Positions 43,953-52,666 of a stretch of 64,000 nt of DNA are shown here, piece by piece. Position 1 is the first letter of the stretch. Each line of letters begins with the position of its first letter. The translations under genes and the position numbers were made by a program. Source of the DNA: Terrabacter sp. 28 (GTDB taxonomy: Bacteria; Actinomycetota; Actinomycetes; Actinomycetales; Dermatophilaceae); NCBI GenBank assembly GCA_000955875.1, contig JYOE01000017.1, positions 1 through 64,000 of the forward strand, written 5' to 3'. A model generated the notes under the pieces. The model did no database searches and was not told where the DNA came from. It saw only the letters and a list, made by a program, of their open reading frames with translations.

Positions 43953-45104
43953 ATGACATCCAACTCCATCGGCATCATCATGAACGGCGTCACCGGCCGC
44001 ATGGGCTACCGGCAGCATCTCGTGCGCTCGATCCTGGCGATTCGTGATCAGGGTGGCGTCGAGCTGGCTGACGGCTCAAGGGTGCAGGTCGACCCGGTCC
44101 TGGTCGGACGCAACCTGGAGAGGGTCAAGGAGATCGCGGAGCGACACGGCGTGGATCGGTACACCACCGACCTCGACGCCGCGCTGGCCAACCCCGAGGA
44201 CGAGATCTACTTCGACGCCCAACTGACATCCGTGCGCGAGGAGGCCATCCTCAGGGCGATCACCGCCGGTAAGCACATCTACACGGAGAAGCCGATCTCC
44301 GAGTCGCTGGAGGGCTCGCTGCGGATGGCGCGCGCTGCCGCGGAGGCCGGTGTCAAGAACGGCGTCGTGCACGACAAGCTCTACCTGCCGGGTCTGCTCA
44401 AGCTCAAGCGGCTCGTCGACGGTGGCTTCTTCGGCCGCATCCTGTCGGTCCGTGGGGAGTTCGGCTACTGGGTGTTCGAGGGGGACTGGCAGCTGGCGCA
44501 GCGTCCCAGCTGGAACTACCGCTCCGAGGACGGGGGCGGCATGACCACGGACATGTTCTGCCACTGGAACTACGTGCTGGAGAACCTGTTCGGCCGAGTC
44601 GAAGCAGTTACCGCCAAGGCCGTCACGCACATCCCGCAGCGCTGGGACGAGCAGAACCAGCCCTACACCGCGACCGCAGACGACGCCGCCTACGGCATCT
44701 TCGAGCTCGAGGGCGGCATCATCGCCCAGATCAACTCCTCGTGGGCCACGCGGGTGCACCGCGACGAACTCGTCGAGTTCCACGTCGACGGCACGGAAGG
44801 CAGCGCGGTCGCAGGCCTGCACCACTGCGTCGCGCAGCACCGCGCCGAGACGCCGAAGCCGGTCTGGAACCCAGATCTCGTCGAGCCCACCCCGTTCCGG
44901 CAGCAGTGGCACCCGGTGCCGGACAACGAGGTCTTCGACAACGGGTTCAAGGCCCAGTGGGAGCAGTTCCTGCGCTATGTCGTCGGGGAGGGTGAGCACG
45001 CCTATGACTTCCTCGCTGGTGCGCGAGGCGTCCGCCTTGCTGAGGCCGGGCTGCAGTCCTCGGCCCAGGGTCGGCGCATCGAGCTCGGTGAGCTGTCGGC
45101 ATGA
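43953..45104 (+). CDS. Gfo/Idh/MocA-family oxidoreductase
   Basis: 383 residues. The cofactor motif at the start is the unusual IIMNGVTGRMGYRQHL, a DapB-like variant of GxGxxG found in one branch of this family. The catalytic-Lys motif is HIYTEKPISESLEG. The C-terminal alpha/beta domain (GGGMTTDMFCHWNYVLENLFG, EGGIIAQINSSWATRVHRDELVEFHVDGTEGS) forms the substrate pocket. Such enzymes oxidise a sugar hydroxyl, often at C3. It is the first gene of a four-to-five-gene operon overlapping the DUF993 gene (ATGA). Substrate unknown. Confidence 0.92.
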   Translation: MTSNSIGIIMNGVTGRMGYRQHLVRSILAIRDQGGVELADGSRVQVDPVLVGRNLERVKEIAERHGVDRYTTDLDAALANPEDEIYFDAQLTSVREEAILRAITAGKHIYTEKPISESLEGSLRMARAAAEAGVKNGVVHDKLYLPGLLKLKRLVDGGFFGRILSVRGEFGYWVFEGDWQLAQRPSWNYRSEDGGGMTTDMFCHWNYVLENLFGRVEAVTAKAVTHIPQRWDEQNQPYTATADDAAYGIFELEGGIIAQINSSWATRVHRDELVEFHVDGTEGSAVAGLHHCVAQHRAETPKPVWNPDLVEPTPFRQQWHPVPDNEVFDNGFKAQWEQFLRYVVGEGEHAYDFLAGARGVRLAEAGLQSSAQGRRIELGELSA

Positions 45105-46261
45105 CGGTCCTGGACCTGCCTCGAAGCGACGGCACCTGGCAGCGGCTGCAGCTGCGCGAGCCGACCTCTTGGGCGACCCCGGATGGGCCGCCCCGCAGCC
45201 GTATCGCGTTCGGTGCGGCTCACGTTGTCGCCGACCCGCTCGGCGAGAATGTGCCCGGAGCACCGGCGGTGGTCGACTGGGAATCGACCCTCGGCTTCCG
45301 CCGGCATCTGTTCGCCCACGGCCTCGGGGTCGCAGAGGCGATGGACACCGCCCAGCGCGGCATGGGCCTGGACTGGGCCACCACCCGCGAGCTGGTCCGC
45401 CGTTCGGCGGCCCAGGCCCGGGCCGTGGGTGCGCGCATCGCGTCTGGCGCCGGCACCGACCACCTGGGTGCCGACGTCTCCCGCCTGGCGCAGGTCCAGG
45501 CCGCCTACGAGGAGCAGCTCGCGTTCGTCGAGTCGACCGGCTCGCAGGCCATCATCATGGCCAGCCGTCAGCTGGCGCAGCTGGCCACCGGGTTCGAGGA
45601 CTATGCCCGAATCTACGACCGGCTGCTGACCCAGTGCGAGCGGCCCGTCATCCTGCACTGGCTCGGAACCGCGTTCGACCCTGCCCTGGGCGGCTACTGG
45701 GGCTCGGACGACATCGAGGTCGCCACGAAGAACTTCCTGTCCGTCATCGCCGACCACACCGACCGCGTCGACGGGGTCAAGGTGTCGCTGCTGGACGCCG
45801 AGCACGAGAAGGGGCTGCGTGCGGCCCTGCCCGAAGGGGTCCGGCTCTACACCGGCGACGACTTCAACTACCCCGAACTCATCAAGGGCGACGGCAGCCA
45901 CCACTCCGACGCGCTGCTGGGTATCTTCGCCGCCATCGCCCCGGCCGCCGGGGCTGCCCTGACGGCCCTCGACGCCGACGACGAGGCGGCCTACGACGCC
46001 GCCTTCGCGCCCACCCTGCCGCTGGCCCGGCACGTCTTCGCCGCCCCGACCTACTACTACAAGACCGGCATCGCCTTCCTCGCGTGGCTCAGTGGGCACC
46101 AGCCCGGATTCACGATGGTCGGCGGCCTGCAAAGCGCCCGCAGCATCGTGCACCTGGCCGACACCGTCCGGCTCGCGGACGCGGCCGGGCTGCTGCCGGA
46201 CCCCGACCTGGCTGCCCACCGGATGCGCCACCTGCTCGCCGCCGCAGGGCTGAGCCGATGA
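45101..46261 (+). CDS. DUF993 protein, dihydrodipicolinate-synthase-like aldolase candidate
   Basis: 386 residues of the DUF993 family, predicted TIM barrel. RVDGVKVSLLD contains Lys227 where DapA-type aldolases carry their Schiff-base lysine, and LYTGDDFNYPELIKGDG follows as the next strand. No member has an assigned role that I know. Sitting directly between a Gfo/Idh/MocA dehydrogenase and a TIM-barrel isomerase, with overlaps on both sides, it could perform C-C cleavage of an oxidised sugar (inference). No signal peptide is seen. Confidence 0.85.
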   Translation: MTVLDLPRSDGTWQRLQLREPTSWATPDGPPRSRIAFGAAHVVADPLGENVPGAPAVVDWESTLGFRRHLFAHGLGVAEAMDTAQRGMGLDWATTRELVRRSAAQARAVGARIASGAGTDHLGADVSRLAQVQAAYEEQLAFVESTGSQAIIMASRQLAQLATGFEDYARIYDRLLTQCERPVILHWLGTAFDPALGGYWGSDDIEVATKNFLSVIADHTDRVDGVKVSLLDAEHEKGLRAALPEGVRLYTGDDFNYPELIKGDGSHHSDALLGIFAAIAPAAGAALTALDADDEAAYDAAFAPTLPLARHVFAAPTYYYKTGIAFLAWLSGHQPGFTMVGGLQSARSIVHLADTVRLADAAGLLPDPDLAAHRMRHLLAAAGLSR

Positions 46262-47094
46262 GCGCCGGGCTGGAGCGGCTCTCGCTCAACCAGAAGACGA
46301 CGAACTCGTGGTCCCTGCCCGAGGCGGTCAACGGGTGCGTGCAGGCGGGTCTGCAGTCCATCGGGGTATGGCGTGAGCCACTGGCCGATGTCGGTCTTGA
46401 CCGGGCCAAGGCGCTTATCGACGCCGCCGGGCTGCGCGTGTCCTCGCTGTGTCGTGGAGGCTTCCTCACCGCCGCCGATGACGGCGCGTTCGAGGCGGCC
46501 GTCGCCGAGAACGTCCGGGCGATCGAGGAGGCCGCGACGCTGGAGGCCGACTGCCTCGTCATGGTCGTCGGGGGGCTGCCGGACGGCTCGCGTGACCTGC
46601 CGGGCGCCCGAGCCCGTGTCAGCCAAGGCATCGACCGGCTCGTGCCGATCGCCGCCGAGCGCGGCGTGCGCCTCGCACTCGAGCCGATGCACCCGCTCTT
46701 CACCGCTGACCGCGGAGTCCTGGCCACCCTCGGCGAGGCCCTCGACATCGCCGAACCGTACCCGGCCGAGCACGTCGGCGTCGTCGTCGACTCCTTCCAC
46801 GTCTGGTGGGACCCGCAGCTCGAGGAGCAGGTCGCCCGAGCCGGCCGCGCCGACCGCATCGCCAGCTTCCAGGTGTGCGACTGGATCACCCCGCTGCCCG
46901 CCGACTCACTCCTCTCGCGGGGGATGATGGGCGACGGGCACATCGACTTCCGCCACCACTACGAGCTGGTGACCGCAGCGGGCTACACCGGCGACATCGA
47001 AGTGGAGATCTTCAACGCGGACATCTGGGCCACCGACCCGGCCACGGTGCTGGAGACCATGAAGCGCAGGTACCTCGACGTCGTGGTGGCCTGA
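46258..47094 (+). CDS. Sugar phosphate isomerase/epimerase-like TIM barrel
   Basis: 278 residues from ATG 46258, overlapping the DUF993 stop (ATGA). The AP-endonuclease-2 fold shows likely metal ligands: LALEPMHPLF (Glu), VVVDSFHVWWDPQLEEQ (Asp/His), GDGHIDFRHHYELV (His/Asp) and IEVEIFN (Glu). It differs in sequence from the divergent TIM-barrel protein at 43.0 kb, so two different isomerisation steps are likely. A paired dehydrogenase plus this type of protein recalls 3-keto-sugar catabolic routes. Confidence 0.88.
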   Translation: MSAGLERLSLNQKTTNSWSLPEAVNGCVQAGLQSIGVWREPLADVGLDRAKALIDAAGLRVSSLCRGGFLTAADDGAFEAAVAENVRAIEEAATLEADCLVMVVGGLPDGSRDLPGARARVSQGIDRLVPIAAERGVRLALEPMHPLFTADRGVLATLGEALDIAEPYPAEHVGVVVDSFHVWWDPQLEEQVARAGRADRIASFQVCDWITPLPADSLLSRGMMGDGHIDFRHHYELVTAAGYTGDIEVEIFNADIWATDPATVLETMKRRYLDVVVA

Positions 47095-47096
47095 CC

Positions 47097-48215
47097 ATGC
47101 ACGTCGTCATCGCTCCCGACTCGTTCAAGGGAAGCATCACCGCCACGGACGCGGCCGAGGCCATCGCTGAAGGCTGGGGCGCAATCCGTCCTCATGACGA
47201 ACTGCATTGTCTTCCAATGGCCGACGGTGGCGAGGGGACGTCGAACGTCATCGAGGCGAGCGTCCCAGGCACCCGACGGGTCGCCACGCGGGTGCTCAGT
47301 CCGGCAGGCCCCGCGATGGCGTCGTGGCTGCTCCTGCCGGACGGCACGGCCGTCGTCGAGCTCGCCGTGACATCCGGACTCCCGCTGCTGACCCAACCGG
47401 ACCCCCTCGGGGCCCACACCTTCGGGTTCGGGCAACAACTGGCCGTGGCGGCCACCCACCCCGGGGTGAGGCGTGTTGTCGCAGCGCTCGGAGGGTCGGC
47501 AAGCACGGATGGCGGCGTCGGCGCGCTCACGGCACTCGGTGTCCGGTTTCTCGGGTCTGGTCCCCTTCGTCTGCCGCTCGGTGGCTCCCACCTGGTCGAC
47601 CTGACCCGAGTGGACACGTCACGGATGATCCCACCGGCGCCGGAGGGCGTCGACGTCCTCGTAGACGTCGACGCACCGCTCCTCGGCCCCGCGGGCTCGG
47701 CTGCCGCCTTCGCCCCACAGAAGGGGGCAAAGCCCGACGAGGTCCGGCTGCTCGAACGCGGGCTGCGGACGCTCAGCGCCGTGGTCGGCAACGATGGGAG
47801 CGCCCCGGGCTGTGGGGCAGCTGGGGGCACGGCGTTCGGCCTGTCCGTACTCTGGGGTGGTCGCCTGGTCAAGGGCTCGGAGGCGATCGCGCGGCTCACG
47901 CGTCTCGACGAACACGCCGCAGACGCCGACCTGGTCATCACCGGAGAGGGGCGCTTGGACGCCCAGTCCTTCAACGGCAAGGTTGTCGGGCGCGTGTCAC
48001 TTGCTGCCGGGCCCTCCACTCCGCTCTGGGCGGTCGTCGGGCAGGCCGCACCAGAGGCGAGGTCGCAGATCGCCGAGGTGGTCGCTCTCGACGAGCTCGC
48101 CCGATCGGCACACGACGCCATGGCCGATCCGGCCCGGTGGCTTCGACAGGCCGGGATGCACCTCGCGCGGCGCGCTGGCCCCGGATCCAACGACATCACA
48201 CGAAAAGGGGCATGA
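47097..48215 (+). CDS. Glycerate kinase (GarK/GlxK family)
   Basis: 372 residues from ATG 47097, two bases after the previous stop. The family start VVIAPDSFKGSITATDAAEAIAEGW, LPMADGGEGT, ALGGSASTDGGVGALTALG and ITGEGRLDAQSFNGKVVG are all present. It phosphorylates D-glycerate to 2-phosphoglycerate, feeding glycolysis. With the 2-hydroxyacid dehydrogenase nearby it implies that the unknown pathway ends in a three-carbon acid. Confidence 0.94.
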   Translation: MHVVIAPDSFKGSITATDAAEAIAEGWGAIRPHDELHCLPMADGGEGTSNVIEASVPGTRRVATRVLSPAGPAMASWLLLPDGTAVVELAVTSGLPLLTQPDPLGAHTFGFGQQLAVAATHPGVRRVVAALGGSASTDGGVGALTALGVRFLGSGPLRLPLGGSHLVDLTRVDTSRMIPPAPEGVDVLVDVDAPLLGPAGSAAAFAPQKGAKPDEVRLLERGLRTLSAVVGNDGSAPGCGAAGGTAFGLSVLWGGRLVKGSEAIARLTRLDEHAADADLVITGEGRLDAQSFNGKVVGRVSLAAGPSTPLWAVVGQAAPEARSQIAEVVALDELARSAHDAMADPARWLRQAGMHLARRAGPGSNDITRKGA

Positions 48216-48218
48216 CCC

Positions 48219-49442
48219 ATGACCGTCGCCCAGACCGAGCCCTCCGTCGAGCACCTGCTCTGGCTCAAGGACCAGCGCTGCAAACTGCTGGAGCTTGCCC
48301 TCTCTGCCGTGCATCCGGCGGGCGGCTTCGGCTGGCTCGACGAAGCCGGTGGCCTGATGGAAGACAAGGGTGTCCAGCTGTGGATCACCGCGCGGATGAC
48401 GCACGTCGCGGCGTTGGCGGCTCTCGAGGGCGACCCACGTGCCGCAGTCGCCGTGGACCACGGCGTGACCGCGCTCGAGTCCACGCTCAAGGACCACGAG
48501 CACGGCGGCTGGTTCGCGGCTGTCGACGGGACCGGCGTGGCGAACACGGACAAGCGCGCCTACGAGCATGCCTTCGTGATCCTGGCCGCAGCCAGCGCCG
48601 CCGCCAGCGGGAACTCGCGGGGTCGGGTGCTGCTCGACGAGGCACTGCAGGTCTTCGACCAGAGGTTCTGGCGTTCCTCTGACGGGCTGGTGGTCGATGT
48701 CTGGAACCGCGACTGGACCGACCTGGAAGCGTATCGCGGGGTCAACGCCAACATGCACACGGTCGAGGCGCTGCTCGCCGCCGCCGACATCACCGGGAAC
48801 CTCACGTGGGTCGACTACGCGGCGCAGATCGTTGAGCGTGTCGTGCACCGGTTCGCGGCCGACTCCTGCTTCCGCCTCCCTGAGCACTTCACCCAGGCGT
48901 GGATGCCGCTGTGGGACTACAACATCGACGTGCCGGCGCATCCCTTCCGTCCCTATGGTGTGACCATCGGGCACCTCTTTGAGTGGTCGCGGCTGACCCT
49001 TCAGGTCCGGACCGCTCTTGGTGACCGGGCACCCGCGTGGATGCTCCACGATGCGATCTCGTTGTTTCAGCGCGCTGTCGCCGAGGGCTGGAACGTGGAC
49101 GGTCGGGACGGATTCATCTACACGACGGACTACGCCGGCACCCCGGTCATCCGAGATCGCCTGCACTGGGTCGTCACCGAGGCGATCGCGGCCGCCTGGG
49201 CCCTGCACGAGGCGCTCGGCACGGCCGAACCTCTGGCTCTCTACTACGAGTGGTGGGACCACGCCAAGGCTCGCTTCATCGACTCGTGCAGCGGTTCCTG
49301 GCAGCACGAGCTGGACCCGAACAATCTTCCTGCCAGCACAGTCTGGTTCGGGCGCCCGGATGTGTACCACGCCTACCAGGCGGCCCTGTTGCCCTCACTG
49401 CAGAGCGTCACATCGTTCGCAGGTGCTCTTCTGCAGCCCTGA
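48219..49442 (+). CDS. AGE-family (N-acylglucosamine 2-epimerase/aldose-ketose isomerase-like) enzyme
   Basis: 407 residues with the AGE alpha/alpha-barrel pattern: VQLWITARMTHVAALAAL, DKRAYEHAFVILAAASA (conserved AYxHAF), NANMHTVEALLAAADIT, RDRLHWVVTEAIAAAWAL and SSTVWFGRPDVYHAYQAALLP-like end. Family members isomerise mannose, sulfoquinovose or cellobiose or epimerise GlcNAc; the substrate is not predictable here. It follows glycerate kinase by three bases, so it belongs to the DUF993 operon. A mannose-like aldose/ketose step is plausible. Confidence 0.88.
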   Translation: MTVAQTEPSVEHLLWLKDQRCKLLELALSAVHPAGGFGWLDEAGGLMEDKGVQLWITARMTHVAALAALEGDPRAAVAVDHGVTALESTLKDHEHGGWFAAVDGTGVANTDKRAYEHAFVILAAASAAASGNSRGRVLLDEALQVFDQRFWRSSDGLVVDVWNRDWTDLEAYRGVNANMHTVEALLAAADITGNLTWVDYAAQIVERVVHRFAADSCFRLPEHFTQAWMPLWDYNIDVPAHPFRPYGVTIGHLFEWSRLTLQVRTALGDRAPAWMLHDAISLFQRAVAEGWNVDGRDGFIYTTDYAGTPVIRDRLHWVVTEAIAAAWALHEALGTAEPLALYYEWWDHAKARFIDSCSGSWQHELDPNNLPASTVWFGRPDVYHAYQAALLPSLQSVTSFAGALLQP

Positions 49443-49479
49443 TTGGGTCGTCAGGGACGTCATGGCTGAGACCCGGGCT

Positions 49480-49493
49480 CCCGAGCGCTCGGG
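49480..49493. promoter_or_regulatory. Perfect palindrome ahead of DeoR gene
   Basis: CCCGAGCGCTCGGG is a perfect 14-bp palindrome in the 126-bp gap after the AGE gene, flanked by further G/C pairs. It may be a terminator stem or an operator for the DeoR protein. No promoter is evident. Confidence 0.35.
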
Positions 49494-49568
49494 CCTGGGG
49501 ATTGGACGCCGCTCCGATGCCATGGACAGGAAGGAGCCGACTGCGCCCACGCTGGGAAGGAGCCGCTG

Positions 49569-50372
49569 ATGCCGATGATGCTCGGCGTGGTCAGGCAGTC
49601 CCGGGTCGTTCGGCTGGTCTTGGACCGTGGAGCCGCGGGCGCCAGCCTCGCCTACCTGGCCAGCGAGCTCGGTGTCTCCGTCAGTACGGTGCGGCGCGAC
49701 GTGGCGGAACTTGTCGGGCGTGGCCGGCTGGTGAAGGTGGCTGGCGGCGTGATACGACCCCACGTCGGAGCTGGCCTGCCATCACGGCAGCCCGACCCGG
49801 CCTCGGTGGAAGTGCTGTCCGCTTTGGCGCGGGTTGCTCTGCGCGATGTCCGTCCCGGAGACGTCGTCGGTGTGGGCACCGGACCCGGCGATGTAGAGAT
49901 AGCGCAGGCTCTTGCCCTCGTGCAGGACGTGACTGTGGTGACCACCTCGATCCCTGCGGCGAACGCCCTGCACCGCCAGCAGACGTCCAGTGTGGAGCTC
50001 GTGGTGCTTGGTGGCATTCGTACGAGGGGCGACGGGGTCGGCGGCCCGGTCACGGTCGCTCAGATCGCCGCCCTTCGTGTGGATCATCTGGTCGTCGGCG
50101 CCGAGGCGGCCAACCTGTGCGACGGGGTCACCGTCGGTGACGTACTCGATGGCGAGTCGCTCGCGGCCTTCGCGCGCGTCAGCGAGGCCGTCAGCGTTCT
50201 GGTCCCCGCATCTGGGTGGGACACGGTCAAGCTGTATTCGGCGTTTCCACTCCCTTCGGTGAACAGGGTCGTGACGAACTGTGCTCCCCCCGCAGACGTG
50301 GCACGCCGGTTGGGAGATCGACTCACGCGTGTGGACGGGCCCGGTGCTCGAACATCAGGGTCCGGAAGGTAA
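49569..50372 (+). CDS. DeoR-family transcriptional regulator
   Basis: 267 residues; AAGGAG six bases before ATG 49569. The helix-turn-helix (LAYLASELGVSVSTVRRDVAELVGRGRLVKVAGGV) is followed by a DeoR sensor domain: VVGVGTGPGDVEIAQAL, VTVVTTSIPAANAL, VELVVLGGIRTRGDGVGGP and DHLVVGAEAANLCDGVTVGD. Such domains bind phosphorylated sugars. It follows the DUF993 operon in the same direction and may add a second layer of control responding to an internal intermediate. The expected HTH start is close to the N-terminus, as normal. Confidence 0.9.
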   Translation: MPMMLGVVRQSRVVRLVLDRGAAGASLAYLASELGVSVSTVRRDVAELVGRGRLVKVAGGVIRPHVGAGLPSRQPDPASVEVLSALARVALRDVRPGDVVGVGTGPGDVEIAQALALVQDVTVVTTSIPAANALHRQQTSSVELVVLGGIRTRGDGVGGPVTVAQIAALRVDHLVVGAEAANLCDGVTVGDVLDGESLAAFARVSEAVSVLVPASGWDTVKLYSAFPLPSVNRVVTNCAPPADVARRLGDRLTRVDGPGARTSGSGR

Positions 50373-50639
50373 CGAGCTGACGCGGCCCCGGGGATGCGAC
50401 CGGTTGGTGCTGGGCGCGATGGCGATGCTCAGGGCTCGGAGGGTACTGGCTGTCGCGTCATCGACGAGGGCGCACCGATGCGCTCGCGCGAGCTGCGCGA
50501 TGGTTCAGCCCAAAACTCAAGCCAGTCTTCCGGTCGACGGCGCGGTCGTCCGACTTGTACAGCGGCATGCACGCTGTCCTCTCCACGCTCGATCGCGGGA
50601 CGGGTTGCGAGCCACCGCAGCGGCGCCCTCGTCACCCCA

Positions 50640-51100
50640 CGGGCAACAGCTGACCAGCACCGTGGTCTCGCCGTGCGGCCGCAGGCGACGACGCAGACCC
50701 TGACCCGGAGGTTGTGCTTTCCGTTTGCACCGAAGGCCTGAACGAGCTCGCCGTCGACCAGAACGTCCAGGTTCTTGAGATCCGGTCGCCGACGCGGAGC
50801 TTCACAGAGGTCTCGTCGGTCGAGATCCAGTTCGTCACAGCCGCGGCGCGAGGTACGTCACCGGCGTCACCGCACGAGTCGCGCGGGCGCCCGTCGTCCG
50901 CGCGCGCCACGCCGGCGCAGGCGACCTTCCGAAAGGCGGTCGATGGCGCTTGGGATCCGAAGCACAGGGGCGCACCTCTGACGTGAGCAGACTGGACAAG
51001 GATCGTGTTGCCTGAGGTCGGTGAGGTGGACCACTCCGCAAGAAGTTGGCCTGACGGCACACCCTCGGCCGGCGGCGCCACACCCGGGTTCGGCGGAAGG
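50640..51100 (-). pseudogene. Probable decayed gene between DeoR and GalM genes
   Basis: The 729-bp gap has no intact gene. On the reverse strand, protein-like segments appear in three frames in order: SVKLRVGDRI, then NLDVLVDGELVQAFGANGKHNLRVRV, then LRPHGETTVLVS. They look like consecutive strands of one beta-rich domain separated by frameshifts. This fits the tail of a dead enzyme or binding module, but I recognise no family. The rest of 50373-50640 shows nothing recognisable. Confidence 0.3.
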
Positions 51101-51101
51101 C

Positions 51102-52100
51102 TCAGGACAAGCGCCAGACGGTCGTTGAGCGGAACACCTCGCCCGGTCGAAGGACTGTCGAGGGCAGGTTGGGCCGGTTGGGGGCGTCGGGGAAGCCCTG
51201 CGTCTCCAGTGCGATACCAGCGCGGGCCCCGTACCGCCGGCCGGACAACCCGACGATGGTCCCGTCGAAGTGGCCGCCGGTGTAGACCTGCACGCCCGGC
51301 TGGTCGGTCTCCACGGTCAGGGTGCGCCCGCTGCGGCCCGTGAGCACTGCGGCGGTCCGCATCCCGGAGCCACGCACGACGAAGTGGTGGTCGAGGCCGC
51401 GAGCGAAGCGCAGCTGTTCGTGGTCGCTGGCGAGCACGTCGCCGATCCGGTGCGGGGTGCGCCAGTCGAGTGGCGTGCCGGTCACGGCGGCCAGGCCGGT
51501 GGGCAGCAGATCCGGTCCCACGGGTGCCACGGTGTCGGCCTCGACGCGCAGGACGTGGTCGTCGACGCTGCCGGACCCCTCGCCGTCGAGGTTGACGTAC
51601 GCGTGGTTGGTGAGGTTGACGACCGTGGCGCGGTCGGTCGTGGCGGTGTAGTCGAGGCGGACGGTGCCTGGCCCGATGCGGTAGGTGACCTCGACCTCGA
51701 GTCGGCCCGGAAAGCCTTGGTCGCCGTCGGGGCTGGTCAGCCGGAGCCGGACGTGGTCGGCGCCCGTCTCGGCCACGGTCCATCGGCGTCGGTCGAAACC
51801 GTCGGCCCCACCGTGCAGGGTGTTCGCGCCTTCGTTCGTCGTGAGGTGGTGCTCGTGGCCGTCGAGGGTGAACGTGCCGCCGGCGACGCGGTTGGCGTAC
51901 CGGCCGACGACAGCGCCGAGGTAGCCGCCGCAGATGGCGTAGGTGCGGGCGTCGTGGTGCCCGAGGACGACGTCGACCACCCCGTCCGAGTGGTCGTCTT
52001 CCACGACGAGCCGGCGAACGGCGGCACCAGCCGTCAGCACCTCGAGGGTAAGTCCGTCAGTGACGAGCTCGATGGAGGTCGCTTGGTGACTGGTCGTCAC
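51102..52100 (-). CDS. galM: Aldose 1-epimerase (galactose mutarotase family)
   Basis: 332 residues, ATG 52100 with AGGAG ahead. It interconverts sugar anomers. It has the family residues GGYLGAVVGRYANRVAGGTFTLDG (substrate Arg), NEGANTLHGGADGFDRR (His), LTNHAYVNLDGEG (catalytic His), and FARGLDHHFVV. The C-terminal Glu is in GIALETQGFPDAPN. It is divergent from the arabinose region and shares its double operator, so it probably supplies the beta anomer of arabinose (or galactose) to catabolism. A small-molecule mutarotase of this type commonly sits with araBDA in actinobacteria. Confidence 0.94.
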   Translation of the reverse strand: MTTSHQATSIELVTDGLTLEVLTAGAAVRRLVVEDDHSDGVVDVVLGHHDARTYAICGGYLGAVVGRYANRVAGGTFTLDGHEHHLTTNEGANTLHGGADGFDRRRWTVAETGADHVRLRLTSPDGDQGFPGRLEVEVTYRIGPGTVRLDYTATTDRATVVNLTNHAYVNLDGEGSGSVDDHVLRVEADTVAPVGPDLLPTGLAAVTGTPLDWRTPHRIGDVLASDHEQLRFARGLDHHFVVRGSGMRTAAVLTGRSGRTLTVETDQPGVQVYTGGHFDGTIVGLSGRRYGARAGIALETQGFPDAPNRPNLPSTVLRPGEVFRSTTVWRLS

Positions 52101-52225
52101 GGGTTCTCCTGTGCGGGGGTGGTAATCACGGGCGTGATGTCGGGCGGCCGTCGTGTGGCGCCCGGCACCGGTTTAAGCAGTCCTCTCCGCGCACGGGCTG
52201 CATCTTCGGAGCCGCCAGACGCAAA

Positions 52226-52315
52226 GTTAGCGCTAACATCCTGGCCCCTGCTTACGGTTGGGTTGGCTATAGGGCTCGGACAAAGAGTTGATGGGGGTCA
52301 ATGTTAGCGCTCACA
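52226..52315. promoter_or_regulatory. Double LacI-type operator of the arabinose region; intergenic 52101-52407
   Basis: GTTAGCGCTAAC (52226-52237, perfect palindrome) and TGTTAGCGCTCACA (52302-52315) share the GTTAGCGCT half. Their centres are 77 bp apart. Sites of this form are typical of LacI-type AraR regulators. They control galM leftwards and the former transporter operon rightwards. No further gene is visible in the 307-bp gap. Confidence 0.7.
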
Positions 52316-52407
52316 CTTGTGCTTCAAGTGGTATGTCGCCACGGCGGACGAGTGGGTCGGCCGAGCCCAGGCGCCAACGAGGGCGTCCCGCGTTTGGAGG
52401 TAGCTGG

Positions 52408-52564
52408 GTGCTGAAGACGACGCTTCTGGTGGTCATCGGTGCCGTGGCACTCGTCGCGCTCTCGGCTTGTGGCGACGGCGACAGCGCTGCGACCGGCTCC
52501 GGCGGTGGCGAACGGTTCCGCCGCCGACGGTCCGTCAGGGGCTCAGGTCACCATGATGGTTTGA
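52408..52564 (+). pseudogene. Remnant of sugar-binding lipoprotein gene (5' end only)
   Basis: GTG 52408 with GGAGG ahead encodes an intact lipoprotein signal, LKTTLLVVIGAVALVALSACGDG (lipobox LSAC). After a Gly/Ser linker the frame breaks; the +1 frame continues as NGSAADGPSGAQVTMMV and stops at 52564. This is the first about 45 residues of a YtfQ-type binding protein; the remaining sugar-binding domain is gone. It is followed by a 100-bp stretch ending in a tail (SVAQQKVAQA, stop 52668-52670) that overlaps the next start and may be the end of a lost permease. Confidence 0.7.
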
Positions 52565-52666
52565 AGCCCCTGTGCCGCAGATCGATTCGATCAGCGGCCA
52601 GAGCGTCCGGGCGTCCCACGAGAGCGCCGCCGCGCCTTCCGTGGCCCAGCAGAAAGTGGCTCAGGC

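Noticed and set aside
48219..49442. AGE protein as sulfoquinovose isomerase (YihS-like)
   Set aside because: No sulfo-sugar kinase, sulfolactaldehyde, monooxygenase or sulfonate genes are nearby; only the broad family is supported.
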